Shown here: positions 14,296 through 22,586 of the stretch, in pieces | How positions within the stretch are numbered: the first letter of the stretch is position 1 | Layout: every line of letters begins with the position of its first letter | Assembly: GCA_035544515.1 (NCBI GenBank) | Contig: DATKEG010000220.1 | Span: 1-51,772 of the forward strand | From: DATKEG01 sp035544515 | Lineage (GTDB): Bacteria > Acidobacteriota > Vicinamibacteria > Fen-336 | Reading direction: 5' to 3' | Length of the DNA stretch: 51,772 nt | Notes under the pieces: generated by a model | What the model was told of the DNA's origin: nothing | Seen by the model: the letters and a program-made list of their open reading frames with translations, nothing else | Database searches by the model: none | Program-made: the position numbers and the translations under genes

Positions 14296-15603
14296 TCAAT
14301 GCTTTGACGATCCGGCGCCCGTCAAAGTTCCCTCCGTGTCGGCCGCGGGGCGCCCGGCGGCCGGCGCGTGCGGCTCCAGGATGAGCCGCGCGTTGCGCTG
14401 GTGCGTGAAATAGGCGAGCGCCCACTCGAACATCACCACGATGCGGTTGCGGAAGCCGATCAGGAAGAAGATGTGGATGCCGAGCCAGGCCAGCCAGGCC
14501 GGCAGCCCCCACAGCTTCACGCCGCGCACGACCGCCACCGCCGCGCGGCGCCCGATCGTGGCCAGCGAGCCCTTGTCCACGTAGCGGAAGGGCCGCGTGG
14601 GCTCGCCGGCGGCCAGCCGCAGCACGTTGCGCGCGGCGTGCTCGCCCATCTGGTCGGCCGCGGGAGCCACACCCGGAACCGGGCGCCCGTCCTGCTCGAA
14701 GGCCGCGAGGTCCCCGGCCACGAACACCTCGGGGTGCCCGGGCACGCTGAGGTCCACCTGGACCCTCACGCGTCCGGCCTTGTCCAGCGGCGCGCCCAGC
14801 GAGCGGCCCAGCGGCGAGGCCGCCACTCCCGCTCCCCAGAGGACGGTGCGCGCGCGCAGCCGGTCGGGGCCGATGCTCACCCCCTCCGCGTCCACCCCCG
14901 TCACCAGCGCCCCGGTCCGCACCTCGACGCCCAGCCGCTCGAGCTGCTCGCGCGCCTTCGCGGAGAGGTCGGGGGGGTAGGACGGCAGCACGCGGTCGAG
15001 GCCCTCGACGAGGACGACCCGCGCGTCCGTCGGGTCCACGCGCCGGAACTCGTGCCGCAGGGTGTAGCGCGCGATCTCGATCAGCGTCCCCGCCAGCTCC
15101 ACGCCCGTGGGCCCGCCGCCGATGACCACGAACGTCAGCCAGTCGCGGCGCCGCCCGGCGTCGGTCTCGCGCTCGGCCCGCTCGAAGGCCAACAGCATCC
15201 GGCGCCGGATGAGGAGGGCGTCCTCCAGCGACTTGAGCCCCGGCGCGAAGGTCTCCCACTCGTCGTGGCCGAAGTAGGAATGCGTGGCGCCCGTGGCCAG
15301 GACGAGGAAGTCGTAGTCGATCTCCCCGTCCGTGAGCACCACCTGGCGCGCGGCGGCGTCGATGCGCGCGGCCTCGGCCAGCAGGACCGTGACGTTGCGG
15401 TGCCGGCGCAGGATGCGGCGCAGCGGCGCGGCCACCTCCGTGCCGGACAGCCCCGCCGTGGCCACCTGGTACAACAGAGGCTGGAACACGTGATGGTTCC
15501 GCCGGTCGAGGAGCGTCACGCGGAGGTCGCGCCCGCCCAGGCGGCGGGCCGCGGCCAGGCCGGCGAACCCGCCTCCGATCACCACCGCGTGCGGCTGCAA
15601 CAC
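14296..15603 (-). CDS. ndh: Type II NADH:quinone oxidoreductase (NDH-2)
   Basis: A 435-residue FAD-dependent dehydrogenase that passes electrons from NADH to quinone without pumping protons. The FAD-binding motif VVIGGGFAGLAAARRL is at the N-terminus, the NADH-binding motif FVVIGGGPTGVELAGTL near residue 165, and the second FAD motif in EVFVAGDLAAFEQDGRPVPG. The C-terminal membrane anchor is LAWLGIHIFFLIGFRNRIV and the tail. The start is GTG at 15601-15603, with TACAAT 6 nt before it and no ribosome binding site, so the mRNA may be leaderless. It is divergent from the TIGR02206 gene. Confidence 0.93.
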   Translation of the reverse strand: MLQPHAVVIGGGFAGLAAARRLGGRDLRVTLLDRRNHHVFQPLLYQVATAGLSGTEVAAPLRRILRRHRNVTVLLAEAARIDAAARQVVLTDGEIDYDFLVLATGATHSYFGHDEWETFAPGLKSLEDALLIRRRMLLAFERAERETDAGRRRDWLTFVVIGGGPTGVELAGTLIEIARYTLRHEFRRVDPTDARVVLVEGLDRVLPSYPPDLSAKAREQLERLGVEVRTGALVTGVDAEGVSIGPDRLRARTVLWGAGVAASPLGRSLGAPLDKAGRVRVQVDLSVPGHPEVFVAGDLAAFEQDGRPVPGVAPAADQMGEHAARNVLRLAAGEPTRPFRYVDKGSLATIGRRAAVAVVRGVKLWGLPAWLAWLGIHIFFLIGFRNRIVVMFEWALAYFTHQRNARLILEPHAPAAGRPAADTEGTLTGAGSSKH

Positions 15604-15609
15604 ATTTGG

Positions 15610-15615
15610 ATTGTA
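15610..15615 (-). promoter_or_regulatory. -10 element (TACAAT) of ndh, 6 nt from the start codon
   Basis: On the minus strand these bases read TACAAT, a 5/6 match. The six bases CCAAAT separate it from the GTG of ndh, so transcription would begin at or next to the start codon. A -35 box is not convincing at 16-18 nt spacing. Confidence 0.45.
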
Positions 15616-15676
15616 GACCCCGCGGACGGGAGCCGGTCGCGCGCGCCCCGCAAGAAGCCACTACACTGAACCGCCC

Positions 15677-16384
15677 GTGTCGCCTTCGCCATTCGTGTTG
15701 TTCGGGCGGGACCACCTGGCCGCGCTCGCCCTCACCGCGACGCTGGCCGCCGCGCTTTCCCTGCTGGCGCGCCGGCACGCACGCGGGCGCGCGGGCCTTC
15801 TCTTGCGGGGCTCGCTCGCCGCCCTTCTCCTCGCGGCCACCGCGGCCACGCTCCGGGCCTGGTCGAGGGAGGTCCCGCTGACGGTCTGGGACGTGCTGCC
15901 GCTGCACCTGTGCGACTTCCTGATCCTGGTGGCCGCCTACGCCCTCGTGACGCGCCACCAGCCGGCGTACGAGCTGCTCTACTTCTGGGGCTGCGCCGGC
16001 ACCGTGATCGCGCTCTTCTCTCCGGACGTACACGCCGGCTTTCCGGACTGGCGCTTCCTCTCGTTCTTCGCGCTGCACGGTCTCGTGGTGGTGGCGGCCG
16101 TCGTGCTGACGGTGGGCTTCGGGATGCGCCCGCGAAAGGGCGCTCCCTGGCGGGCTTTCCTGGTCACGAACGCCTACGCGGCCGCGGTCGGGCTCGTGAA
16201 CGTGGCCTTCCACACGAACTTCCTCTACCTGCGCCACAAGCCCGGCGCGCCCACCCTGCTCGACTGGATGGGCCCCTGGCCGGTCTACATCCTGGTCGCC
16301 GACACCCTGGCCGCGGTCCTCTTCTGGCTTCTCCACTGGCCGTTCCGCGCCACGGAGGTTGCGCAGGTGGGACCCACTGGGTAG
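15677..16384 (+). CDS. TIGR02206-family (YwaF-like) integral membrane protein
   Basis: A 235-residue protein with six or seven TM helices, matching the TIGR02206/YwaF family in size and landmarks: VWDVLPLHLCDFLILVAA, YELLYFWGCAGTVIALFSPD, LSFFALHGLVVVAAVVLTVG and GLVNVAFHTNFLYLRHKP. Its function is unknown. The GTG at 15677 lies 9 nt after a TACACT hexamer and has no clear ribosome binding site. Its TAG stop forms the first bases of the -10 box of the next gene, which is an unusual arrangement. Confidence 0.82.
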   Translation: MSPSPFVLFGRDHLAALALTATLAAALSLLARRHARGRAGLLLRGSLAALLLAATAATLRAWSREVPLTVWDVLPLHLCDFLILVAAYALVTRHQPAYELLYFWGCAGTVIALFSPDVHAGFPDWRFLSFFALHGLVVVAAVVLTVGFGMRPRKGAPWRAFLVTNAYAAAVGLVNVAFHTNFLYLRHKPGAPTLLDWMGPWPVYILVADTLAAVLFWLLHWPFRATEVAQVGPTG

Positions 16385-16387
16385 ATT
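16359..16387 (+). promoter_or_regulatory. Promoter of the VKOR-DsbA gene, predicted leaderless
   Basis: TTGCGC (16359-16364) and TAGATT (16382-16387) are 17 nt apart. Six bases (CCTTCG) then lead to ATG 16394, so the transcript should start at the A of the start codon or one base before it. No ribosome binding site precedes this ATG, which fits. Confidence 0.6.
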
Positions 16388-16393
16388 CCTTCG

Positions 16394-17839
16394 ATGAGCC
16401 TCCGGGACCGCTGGAACCGCTTCCGCACGGTCCGCACGCCCGCCGCCGGCGAGCCGGGGGCGGCCCGGCCGCGCACGTTGGGCGGCGTCCGCATCCTGCT
16501 GGCCGCGCTGCTCTGCCTGGCCATCGGAGCCATGGCCGGTGTGCTCCTGCTCCAGCACCACGGCGACGAGCGCGCCTCCGCCGCCGTGAGCCGCGTCTGC
16601 GGCGAGGGCGACCAGACGGGGTGCGAGGTGGTGGCGCGGAGCCGGTTCTCCGAGGTGGGGGGCATCCCGCTCGCCGCCATCGGTATCTTCTTCTATCTGG
16701 CGGTGGCGGTGCTGCTGCTGCTGGCCCTCCTCGCGGGCCCCGAGGCGCGCGACGCCGCGACCGCGCTGGCCTTCCTGGCCCTCGTGGCCGCGCTCGCCGT
16801 CGACCTCGTCCTGCTCGGCGTTCAGATGATCGCCATCCGCGCCTTCTGCCGCCTCTGCCTGCTGACGTACGCGGTCACCGTGCTCGCGCTCCTCGTCCTC
16901 GGCCGGACGCGCAGGGACGGCGCCGTGATCGGCCAGGCCCTGCGCCGGCCCGACGGCCGGGTGGTGCTCGCCGGCTGGCTCCTGGCCACGCTCGCGCTCG
17001 GCGCGGCCGTGCTCGCCGCGGAGGTCGGCCTGTCCTACCGCGAGAAGGAGCGACTGGCCACGTTGCTGGGACCGGCGCCGGCCGCCTCGCCCGCGATCCC
17101 GTCCGAACTGGGCAGCCCGGCCGCGCCCGGAGGCGACGCGCAGCGCTTCCAGGAGGAGGCGCGCGCGGCCGCCGAGCAGGCCCGGCGGCTGCAGGAGATA
17201 CTGGACGACCCGCAGAAGCTCGAGCAGTACTTCGCCGACAAGGCCGCGCGCGAGTACGAGCAGGGCCCCGTCCACCGGCTCCGGCTCGAGGGCGTGCCCG
17301 TGAAGGGGCCCGCGAGCGCCCCCATCAAGGTGGCGGAGTACTCGGACTTCCTGTGCCCGTTCTGCCGCCAGATCGCCGGCGCCTTCTCGCAGTACCTGCC
17401 GTCCTCGGCCGGACGCGTCGCCATCTACTACAAGAACTACCCGCTCGACGCGGAGTGCAACCCGCACGTGGACAGGACCATCCATCCCGGCGCTTGCCTT
17501 TTGGCGCGGGCCGGCATCTGCGCGGAGGCGCAGGAGAAGTTCTGGCCCTACCACGACCGCGTGTTCGCCGGTGAGCTGAAGGACCCGCAGGCGGCGGACG
17601 TGGCCCGGATGGCCGCGGAAGCGGGGCTCGACCCGACGGCCCTGCAGGCCTGCCTCGCCTCGGCCGCGACGCGGGCGCGGCTGGCCGCCGAGGTCGAGGA
17701 GGCCTGGAAGGCCGGTGTGCGTGCCACGCCCACGGTCTTCATCAACGGCAAGAAGCTGCCGCGGATCAACGATTTCGTGCAGACGGTGGAAAAGGAGGCG
17801 GCCAGGCTCGGCCTGCCGCCGTTGCCCAAGAGCGACTGA
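16394..17839 (+). CDS. Vitamin K epoxide reductase-DsbA fusion, disulfide bond formation
   Basis: A 481-residue membrane protein that forms disulfides in the periplasm. Residues 30-200 are a VKOR domain with four or five TM helices; its four catalytic cysteines are Cys69 and Cys77 (CGEGDQTGC loop) and Cys152/Cys155 (CRLC in the last helices). After a coiled, alanine-rich linker (about 215-300), a DsbA-like thioredoxin domain carries CPFC at 321-324 and the cis-proline region ATPTVFINGKKLP. Electrons pass from DsbA to VKOR and on to quinone. ATG 16394 follows a -10 box by 6 nt. The PolX gene starts directly after its stop. Confidence 0.93.
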   Translation: MSLRDRWNRFRTVRTPAAGEPGAARPRTLGGVRILLAALLCLAIGAMAGVLLLQHHGDERASAAVSRVCGEGDQTGCEVVARSRFSEVGGIPLAAIGIFFYLAVAVLLLLALLAGPEARDAATALAFLALVAALAVDLVLLGVQMIAIRAFCRLCLLTYAVTVLALLVLGRTRRDGAVIGQALRRPDGRVVLAGWLLATLALGAAVLAAEVGLSYREKERLATLLGPAPAASPAIPSELGSPAAPGGDAQRFQEEARAAAEQARRLQEILDDPQKLEQYFADKAAREYEQGPVHRLRLEGVPVKGPASAPIKVAEYSDFLCPFCRQIAGAFSQYLPSSAGRVAIYYKNYPLDAECNPHVDRTIHPGACLLARAGICAEAQEKFWPYHDRVFAGELKDPQAADVARMAAEAGLDPTALQACLASAATRARLAAEVEEAWKAGVRATPTVFINGKKLPRINDFVQTVEKEAARLGLPPLPKSD

Positions 17840-19564
17840 GTGAGCGTGGACCGTTTCGCGGTCGCCGGCGCGCTGCGCGAGATCGGCGCGCGGCTCGAGC
17901 TGCAGGGCGGCAACCCCTTCAAGGCGCGCGCGTACGAGCGCGGGGCGCGCGCGCTCGAAGCCTTCAACGGAGACCTCGACGCGCTCGTCTCCGAGCGACG
18001 GCTCACCTCCCTGCCCGGGGTGGGCGCCGCGCTGGCCGGGACGATCGCGGAGGTCCACGCAACGGGGCGGAGCGAGCGGCTCGAACGCCTCCGAAGAGCG
18101 CTTCCGCCGGGCATCCTCGAGCTGAGCCAGGTCGCGCACCTGACCCTGGCCCGCATCCGCGCCCTGCACGAGGCGCTGGGAATCTCCACCGTGGCCGAGC
18201 TGAAGGCGGCGGCCGAGGCGGGCCGCGTCCGGGGCGTGAAGGGGTTCGGCCCGAAGACGGAGGAGAAGCTGCGGGCCGGCATCCGCGAGTTCGAGACGCG
18301 CGGCGAGGCCGTGCTGCTCTCCGAGGCCGAGCGTGAGGGGGAGGCGCTGCTCGCGCATGCGCGCGCGACGCCGGGCGTGCGGCAGGTGGACCTCGCGGGC
18401 GCCCTCCGGCGGCGGACGGAGATCGTCGATCGGCTGGTGGTCACCGTGGCCACGGCGGATCCGGCCGCGGCCGTGGAGCGCTTCGCCCGCCATCCGCAGG
18501 CGGTGGCGGTGATCGGCCGCGATCTCACCGGCTGCACGGTGCGGCTGGCCGCCGGGCTCGTCGCCGAGCTGCAGACCGCGCCGCACGCCGCCTACGCGGG
18601 GCTGCTCCACGAGATGACGGGCTCCGCCGCGCACCGCGCCCGCCTGGCCCAGCGGGCCAGGGAGCTGGGTCTGGAGTTGGACCGGCGCGGCCTGGCGCGG
18701 ATCCGCACCCGCCGCCGCTGCCCGGTGAAGAGCGAAGCCGACCTCTACCGCCACCTCGGCCTGCCCTGGATGCCGCCCGAGCTGCGCGAGGACGTGGGCG
18801 AGGTGGAGGCCGCGCTCGCCGGCGAGCTGCCGGCCGACCTCCTCGAGGAGGACGACATCCAGGGCCTCGTCCATTGCCACACGGTGTACTCGGACGGCCG
18901 GCACACGGTGGAGCAGATGGCGCGCGCCGCGGAGGAGATGGGGATGAAGTACATCACCATCACCGACCACTCGCCCACGGCGTCCTACGCCCGCGGCCTC
19001 ACCCTGGACCGGCTGAAGCGGCAGTGGGAGGAGATCGACCGCGCGCAGGAGAAGGTGAAGGTGCGCCTGCTGCGCGGCACCGAGAGCGACATCCTGGCCG
19101 ACGGCGCGCTCGACTATCCCGACCGCGTGCTGGAGCAGATGGACGTGGTCATCGCCAGCATCCACAATCGCCACGGGATGGACGAGGGGCAGATGACCCG
19201 CCGCGTGGTCAGGGCGCTGCGCCACCCCCTGTTCAAGGTGTGGGGGCACGCGCTGGGGCGGTACGTGCAGAGCCGCCCGCCCATCGCGGTGCGCATGGAG
19301 GAGGTGCTCGACGCGGCGGCGGAGTCGCGCGTGGCCATCGAGGTGAACGGAGACCCGCACCGGCTGGACCTGGAGCCGCGCTGGCAGCGCGAGGCGCGGC
19401 GCCGCGGCATCCGCTTCGTGGTCTCCACCGACGCGCATTCCATCCGCGAGCTGGGCCACGTCCGCTACGGCGTGGCCATGGCGCGGCGGGGCTGGCTGGG
19501 CAAGGGCGACGTGCTCAACACGCGCGGCGTGGAGGAGTTTCGCTCCGCGGTGCGTCCCTCGTGA
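17840..19564 (+). CDS. polX: PolX-family protein: polymerase active site lost, PHP nuclease intact
   Basis: A 574-residue protein with the layout of bacterial PolX: an 8-kDa domain with LQGGNPFKARAYERGARAL and helix-hairpin-helix LPGVGAALAG, a palm domain, and a C-terminal PHP domain. In the palm the motif GALRRRTEIVDRLVV (187-201) aligns with the usual GS-RR--E---D-D, but the two metal-binding aspartates are Arg198 and Val200, and the third site is Glu243. Polymerase activity is therefore doubtful. The PHP ligands look complete: HCH at 345-347, TDHSP, GTESDI, ASIHNR and STDAHS, so a 3'-5' exonuclease or AP-endonuclease role is likely. It starts with GTG directly after the VKOR stop. Confidence 0.88.
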   Translation: MSVDRFAVAGALREIGARLELQGGNPFKARAYERGARALEAFNGDLDALVSERRLTSLPGVGAALAGTIAEVHATGRSERLERLRRALPPGILELSQVAHLTLARIRALHEALGISTVAELKAAAEAGRVRGVKGFGPKTEEKLRAGIREFETRGEAVLLSEAEREGEALLAHARATPGVRQVDLAGALRRRTEIVDRLVVTVATADPAAAVERFARHPQAVAVIGRDLTGCTVRLAAGLVAELQTAPHAAYAGLLHEMTGSAAHRARLAQRARELGLELDRRGLARIRTRRRCPVKSEADLYRHLGLPWMPPELREDVGEVEAALAGELPADLLEEDDIQGLVHCHTVYSDGRHTVEQMARAAEEMGMKYITITDHSPTASYARGLTLDRLKRQWEEIDRAQEKVKVRLLRGTESDILADGALDYPDRVLEQMDVVIASIHNRHGMDEGQMTRRVVRALRHPLFKVWGHALGRYVQSRPPIAVRMEEVLDAAAESRVAIEVNGDPHRLDLEPRWQREARRRGIRFVVSTDAHSIRELGHVRYGVAMARRGWLGKGDVLNTRGVEEFRSAVRPS

Positions 19565-20199
19565 CGGCGCCGGCGGCGCACCCGCCGCGCATCTTCCTCC
19601 TCTCCCCGGCGCACTGCGGCGGGGAGCGCGCCCGGCTCGTGTTCGACGATCAGGCGCGCTTCGACCTCGCGCGGCGGCTGCGCAGCCCCGAGGGCGCCAC
19701 GCTGGCCGACGCCTTCACCTTCATGAGCGGGCTCTACTTCCGCGGGAAGATCGCCTACGCCCTCCACTTCCAGCGACCGCCCGCGGGCCTGCCCGGGGTG
19801 CTCGTGGTTACGCCCAGCGAGGGCCTGCGCCGGCACGACGAGCGGGTGGACCTGCCGCGGCTGGGAAGGTTCGCGCAGGTGGACATCGCGAAGGACGACC
19901 CGCGCTACCGCCGCCCCATGCTGCGCGACGCGAACGCGCTGGCCGAGCACCTGGACCCCGCCTGCGAGATCGTCCTGCTCGGCAGCGTGGCCACCGGCAA
20001 ATACGTGGACGTCCTGACCATGGTCTTCGGAAGCCGCCTGCTCTTTCCCTCGGCCTTCGTGGGCCGCGGCGACATGAGCCGGGGAGGGCTCCTCCTCCGG
20101 TGCGTGCGCGACGACCGGGAGCTCGACTACGTCCCCGTCCTCGGGGCGGTGCGCCACGGGCCCCGGCCGCCGCGGCTGGCGCCCGTGCGCTGGAAGTGA
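19561..20199 (+). CDS. Conserved unknown protein between PolX and LigD polymerase
   Basis: A 212-residue soluble protein. The GTG at 19561 overlaps the PolX stop in GTGA, and its own stop overlaps the next start, so it is translationally coupled on both sides. Recognisable blocks are RIFLLSPAHCGGERARLVF at the N-terminus, FTFMSGLYFRGKIAYA, VLLGSVATGKYVDVLTMVFG and FVGRGDMSRGGLLLRCVR near the end. I recall similar uncharacterised proteins in other bacteria but no function. LLGSVATGKY resembles a nucleotide- or phosphate-binding turn without being a P-loop. Its place inside a DNA repair cassette suggests a role there. Confidence 0.8.
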   Translation: MTAPAAHPPRIFLLSPAHCGGERARLVFDDQARFDLARRLRSPEGATLADAFTFMSGLYFRGKIAYALHFQRPPAGLPGVLVVTPSEGLRRHDERVDLPRLGRFAQVDIAKDDPRYRRPMLRDANALAEHLDPACEIVLLGSVATGKYVDVLTMVFGSRLLFPSAFVGRGDMSRGGLLLRCVRDDRELDYVPVLGAVRHGPRPPRLAPVRWK

Positions 20200-21185
20200 G
20201 CGCGCACCCGTCGCGGCGCAAGGGCGGCAAATCCCGCCGGGCCCGGGCGGGCGGCCGGCCGCGGGTCGAGATCCCGCGCGGCGTCAAGGACGTCGAGCTC
20301 GATGTGGGCGGCCGCAGGGTGCGCCTGACCAACCTGCCCAAGCCCTTCTGGCCGGACCTCGGAATCACCAAGCGCGACCTCCTGCAGTACTACGCGGACG
20401 TGGCGCACGTGCTCCTGCCCCACCTGCGCGACCGCGCCATGGTCATGAAGCGCTACCCCAACGGTGCGGCCGGCGAGTTCTTCTTCATGAAGCGCGCGCC
20501 CACGCCGCGGCCGGAGTGGATCGAGCTGTGCTCGATCGAGCACGAGTCGGGCAACGTGATCGACTTCCCCATGATCCAGGACCTGCCCTCGCTCCTGTGG
20601 GTGGTGAACCTCGGCTGCATCGACCTCAACCAGTGGTACGCGCGCTGCGACGACGTGGACCGGCCCGACTACGCGCACTTCGACCTCGACCCCGTCAAGG
20701 GCGGGTCGTTCGACCAGGTCATGGAGACGGCGCTCGTCGTGCGCGACGCGCTCGGCGGGCTCGGGATGACCTGCCACGCGAAGACCACGGGCTCACGCGG
20801 GATCCACGTCTACGTGCCCATCGTGCGCGGGCCGACGCAGAAGCAGGTGTGGGCGTTCGCGAAGTCGCTGGCCACCAGCCTGGCCGCGCTGCGGCCCGGC
20901 CTCGTCACCGCCGAGTACCGCATCGAGAAGAGGCCGCCGGACCGCGTGCTCGTGGACTACAACCAGAACGCCTGGGGTCGCACCCTGGCCTCCATCTACT
21001 CCGTCCGGCCGCACCCGAAGGCGGCGGTGTCGACCCCGGTCACGTGGAAGGAGATCGAGCACGGCCTCCGCCTCGAGGACTTCCGGCTCGACAACGTCCC
21101 CGCGCGCGTGGCGAAGCGGGGAGACCTGTGGGCCCCGCTGCTCGCGGCGAAGGGACGCTTCCGGCTGGAGAAGCTCTTTTCCTGA
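20196..21185 (+). CDS. Stand-alone LigD polymerase domain (archaeo-eukaryotic primase type)
   Basis: A 329-residue protein equal to the polymerase domain of the NHEJ enzyme LigD. After a basic N-terminal tail it shows VRLTNLPKPFWPDLGITKRD, the catalytic pair in HFDLDP (metal-binding Asp residues), TTGSRGIHVYVPI, VDYNQNAWGRTLASIYSVR and the closing PVTWKEIEHGL. Such enzymes fill in or extend ends during double-strand break repair with nucleotides or ribonucleotides. No ligase or nuclease domain is attached and no ku gene is in the window. The GTG start overlaps the stop of the unknown protein. It ends convergent with the ParB-like gene. Confidence 0.94.
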   Translation: MSAHPSRRKGGKSRRARAGGRPRVEIPRGVKDVELDVGGRRVRLTNLPKPFWPDLGITKRDLLQYYADVAHVLLPHLRDRAMVMKRYPNGAAGEFFFMKRAPTPRPEWIELCSIEHESGNVIDFPMIQDLPSLLWVVNLGCIDLNQWYARCDDVDRPDYAHFDLDPVKGGSFDQVMETALVVRDALGGLGMTCHAKTTGSRGIHVYVPIVRGPTQKQVWAFAKSLATSLAALRPGLVTAEYRIEKRPPDRVLVDYNQNAWGRTLASIYSVRPHPKAAVSTPVTWKEIEHGLRLEDFRLDNVPARVAKRGDLWAPLLAAKGRFRLEKLFS

Positions 21186-21217
21186 GAGCGGCGCCGAGGT
21201 CCAGCGCGTCGGGGAGC

Positions 21218-22471
21218 CTAGCGGTCCGGCTCGATCGCCTCGAGCATCTTCAGGTAGTCCGACCCCAGCGCGACCATCTCCTCGATCACGGGGCGGATCT
21301 GCTCGTGCTGCGCGCGCACGGTCTCGATTTCGGTCTCCTTCAGGGTCTTGACCAGCGACTGCACGGTCTCCAGCGGCGAGAGCTGGACGCGATGCGCCAT
21401 GAACTCCAGCTCCAGCTCGGCCATGGGGCGGGCCTTGTCCGGACGCGAGACGTCGACCTGCCGCGCGAACCGCGTGTGGTGGCGCTCGTCGTAGCGGCTC
21501 AGCCGGGCCCACAGCCGGATGTCGTCGGCGGAGCGGAGGACGTTGCGGTTCGGTCCCTCGCCGCGCCGCGGCCGCGCGAACGCCCAGCGGAAGAGGACTT
21601 CTTCCTTTTCGGGCCGCAGCCACAACGTGTCCTCACGGTAGCCGAACTCCTCCCGGGGATGCCCCGGGTCGAGAAGGGCGAGGAAGTAGGACTGGTCGTC
21701 GTCGCCGAGGCTCTCCCCCGGCGGCATGCGCTCCTCGTACCGGTGGCGGAAGTGGTTGAAGGCCAGCACGGCCTGGACCGCGCGGCGCACCTTCCAGGCG
21801 CTGAGACTCACCAGGTCCGCGCACTGGTGCAGCAGGGCGTCGTCCAGGCGCAGCGGACCGGTGCCCTGGCTCTCGTCGAAGAGCTGACGGTACACGCTGT
21901 ACACGTACAGGTTCGTGGCGTACGGGCGCCACTTCTGCGCGTGGCTCAGGTGGCGGACGCCGAGCAGCCGCGGCAGCCATTGGGCCAGGTCCAGCGGCCC
22001 CTTCGCCGACACGGGCAGCACCTCCAGCTCGCGCGTCGCCTCCACCACGCGAAGGTAGCGGTCGACCTTCGCCTGCTGCTCGCGCACCCCCGCCGGGTCC
22101 ACGAACGCGTTGCGCTTCGCGCGCGCGAGACGGCTCTTCTCGCGCGCCAGGTCGCGGCGGATGCCGCGCAGCACGGTGGTGCGGGTGTTCCCCTCCAGCA
22201 CGACGAAGTGGCCCTTCTTGCCCGGGTGCTCCCACACGAGCATGGGGTCGACGGGCACCCAACCCAGGTTGACGATCGAGCGGCTCAGCGCGCGCACGCC
22301 CTTGTACGTCTGGCGCAGGCGCGCCTCCAGCCCCTCCTGCAGCCTCTGGTCGAAGATGCGGGCCGGCTTGTCGTAGCCGGGCCGTTCGCTCGCGGCCAGG
22401 CGGGGGTTGTTGGGGTCGAGGTAGAGCCGGTCCAGGCTCACCTTCAGGGGGGCTTTGAGCTCGATCGACAT
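21218..22471 (-). CDS. ParB/Srx-superfamily nuclease-like protein
   Basis: A 417-residue soluble protein. Residues 10-100 resemble the ParB N-terminal fold: KVSLDRLYLDPNNPRL, then SIVNLGWVPVDPMLVWEHP and FVVLEGNTRTTVLRGIR, where the GNTR corresponds to the G-RR motif of the ParB/Srx superfamily that binds nucleotide. Residues 105-240 are rich in charged helices, and a helical tail ends the protein (LETVQSLVKTLKETEIETVR). It lacks the helix-turn-helix spacing of chromosomal ParB, and no parA is near. Proteins of this type occur as orphan genes and in defence or mobile contexts; here the neighbours are repair and housekeeping genes. ATG 22469-22471. Confidence 0.78.
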   Translation of the reverse strand: MSIELKAPLKVSLDRLYLDPNNPRLAASERPGYDKPARIFDQRLQEGLEARLRQTYKGVRALSRSIVNLGWVPVDPMLVWEHPGKKGHFVVLEGNTRTTVLRGIRRDLAREKSRLARAKRNAFVDPAGVREQQAKVDRYLRVVEATRELEVLPVSAKGPLDLAQWLPRLLGVRHLSHAQKWRPYATNLYVYSVYRQLFDESQGTGPLRLDDALLHQCADLVSLSAWKVRRAVQAVLAFNHFRHRYEERMPPGESLGDDDQSYFLALLDPGHPREEFGYREDTLWLRPEKEEVLFRWAFARPRRGEGPNRNVLRSADDIRLWARLSRYDERHHTRFARQVDVSRPDKARPMAELELEFMAHRVQLSPLETVQSLVKTLKETEIETVRAQHEQIRPVIEEMVALGSDYLKMLEAIEPDR

Positions 22472-22550
22472 GGGACCTCGGCAAGGCGTTGCGGGCGCCG
22501 ATCGGTGAGTATAGCGCGCGGTGCCCGTGCCCCGACGGACGACCGGTGCA

Positions 22551-22579
22551 TTGACTGTCGTACGACCGGGCACTACTGT
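22551..22579 (+). promoter_or_regulatory. Promoter of the spermidine-synthase-like gene, predicted leaderless
   Basis: TTGACT (22551-22556, 5/6) and TACTGT (22574-22579) are 17 nt apart. Seven bases (CCCGGGG) then separate the -10 from ATG 22587, so the first transcribed base should be at or next to the start codon. Confidence 0.65.
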
Positions 22580-22586
22580 CCCGGGG

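Noticed and set aside
14288..19459. A 1723-codon open frame on the minus strand.
   Set aside because: It runs antisense to TIGR02206, VKOR-DsbA and PolX genes with clear motifs and only shadows ndh at its end. Long antisense frames are expected in DNA this rich in G+C.
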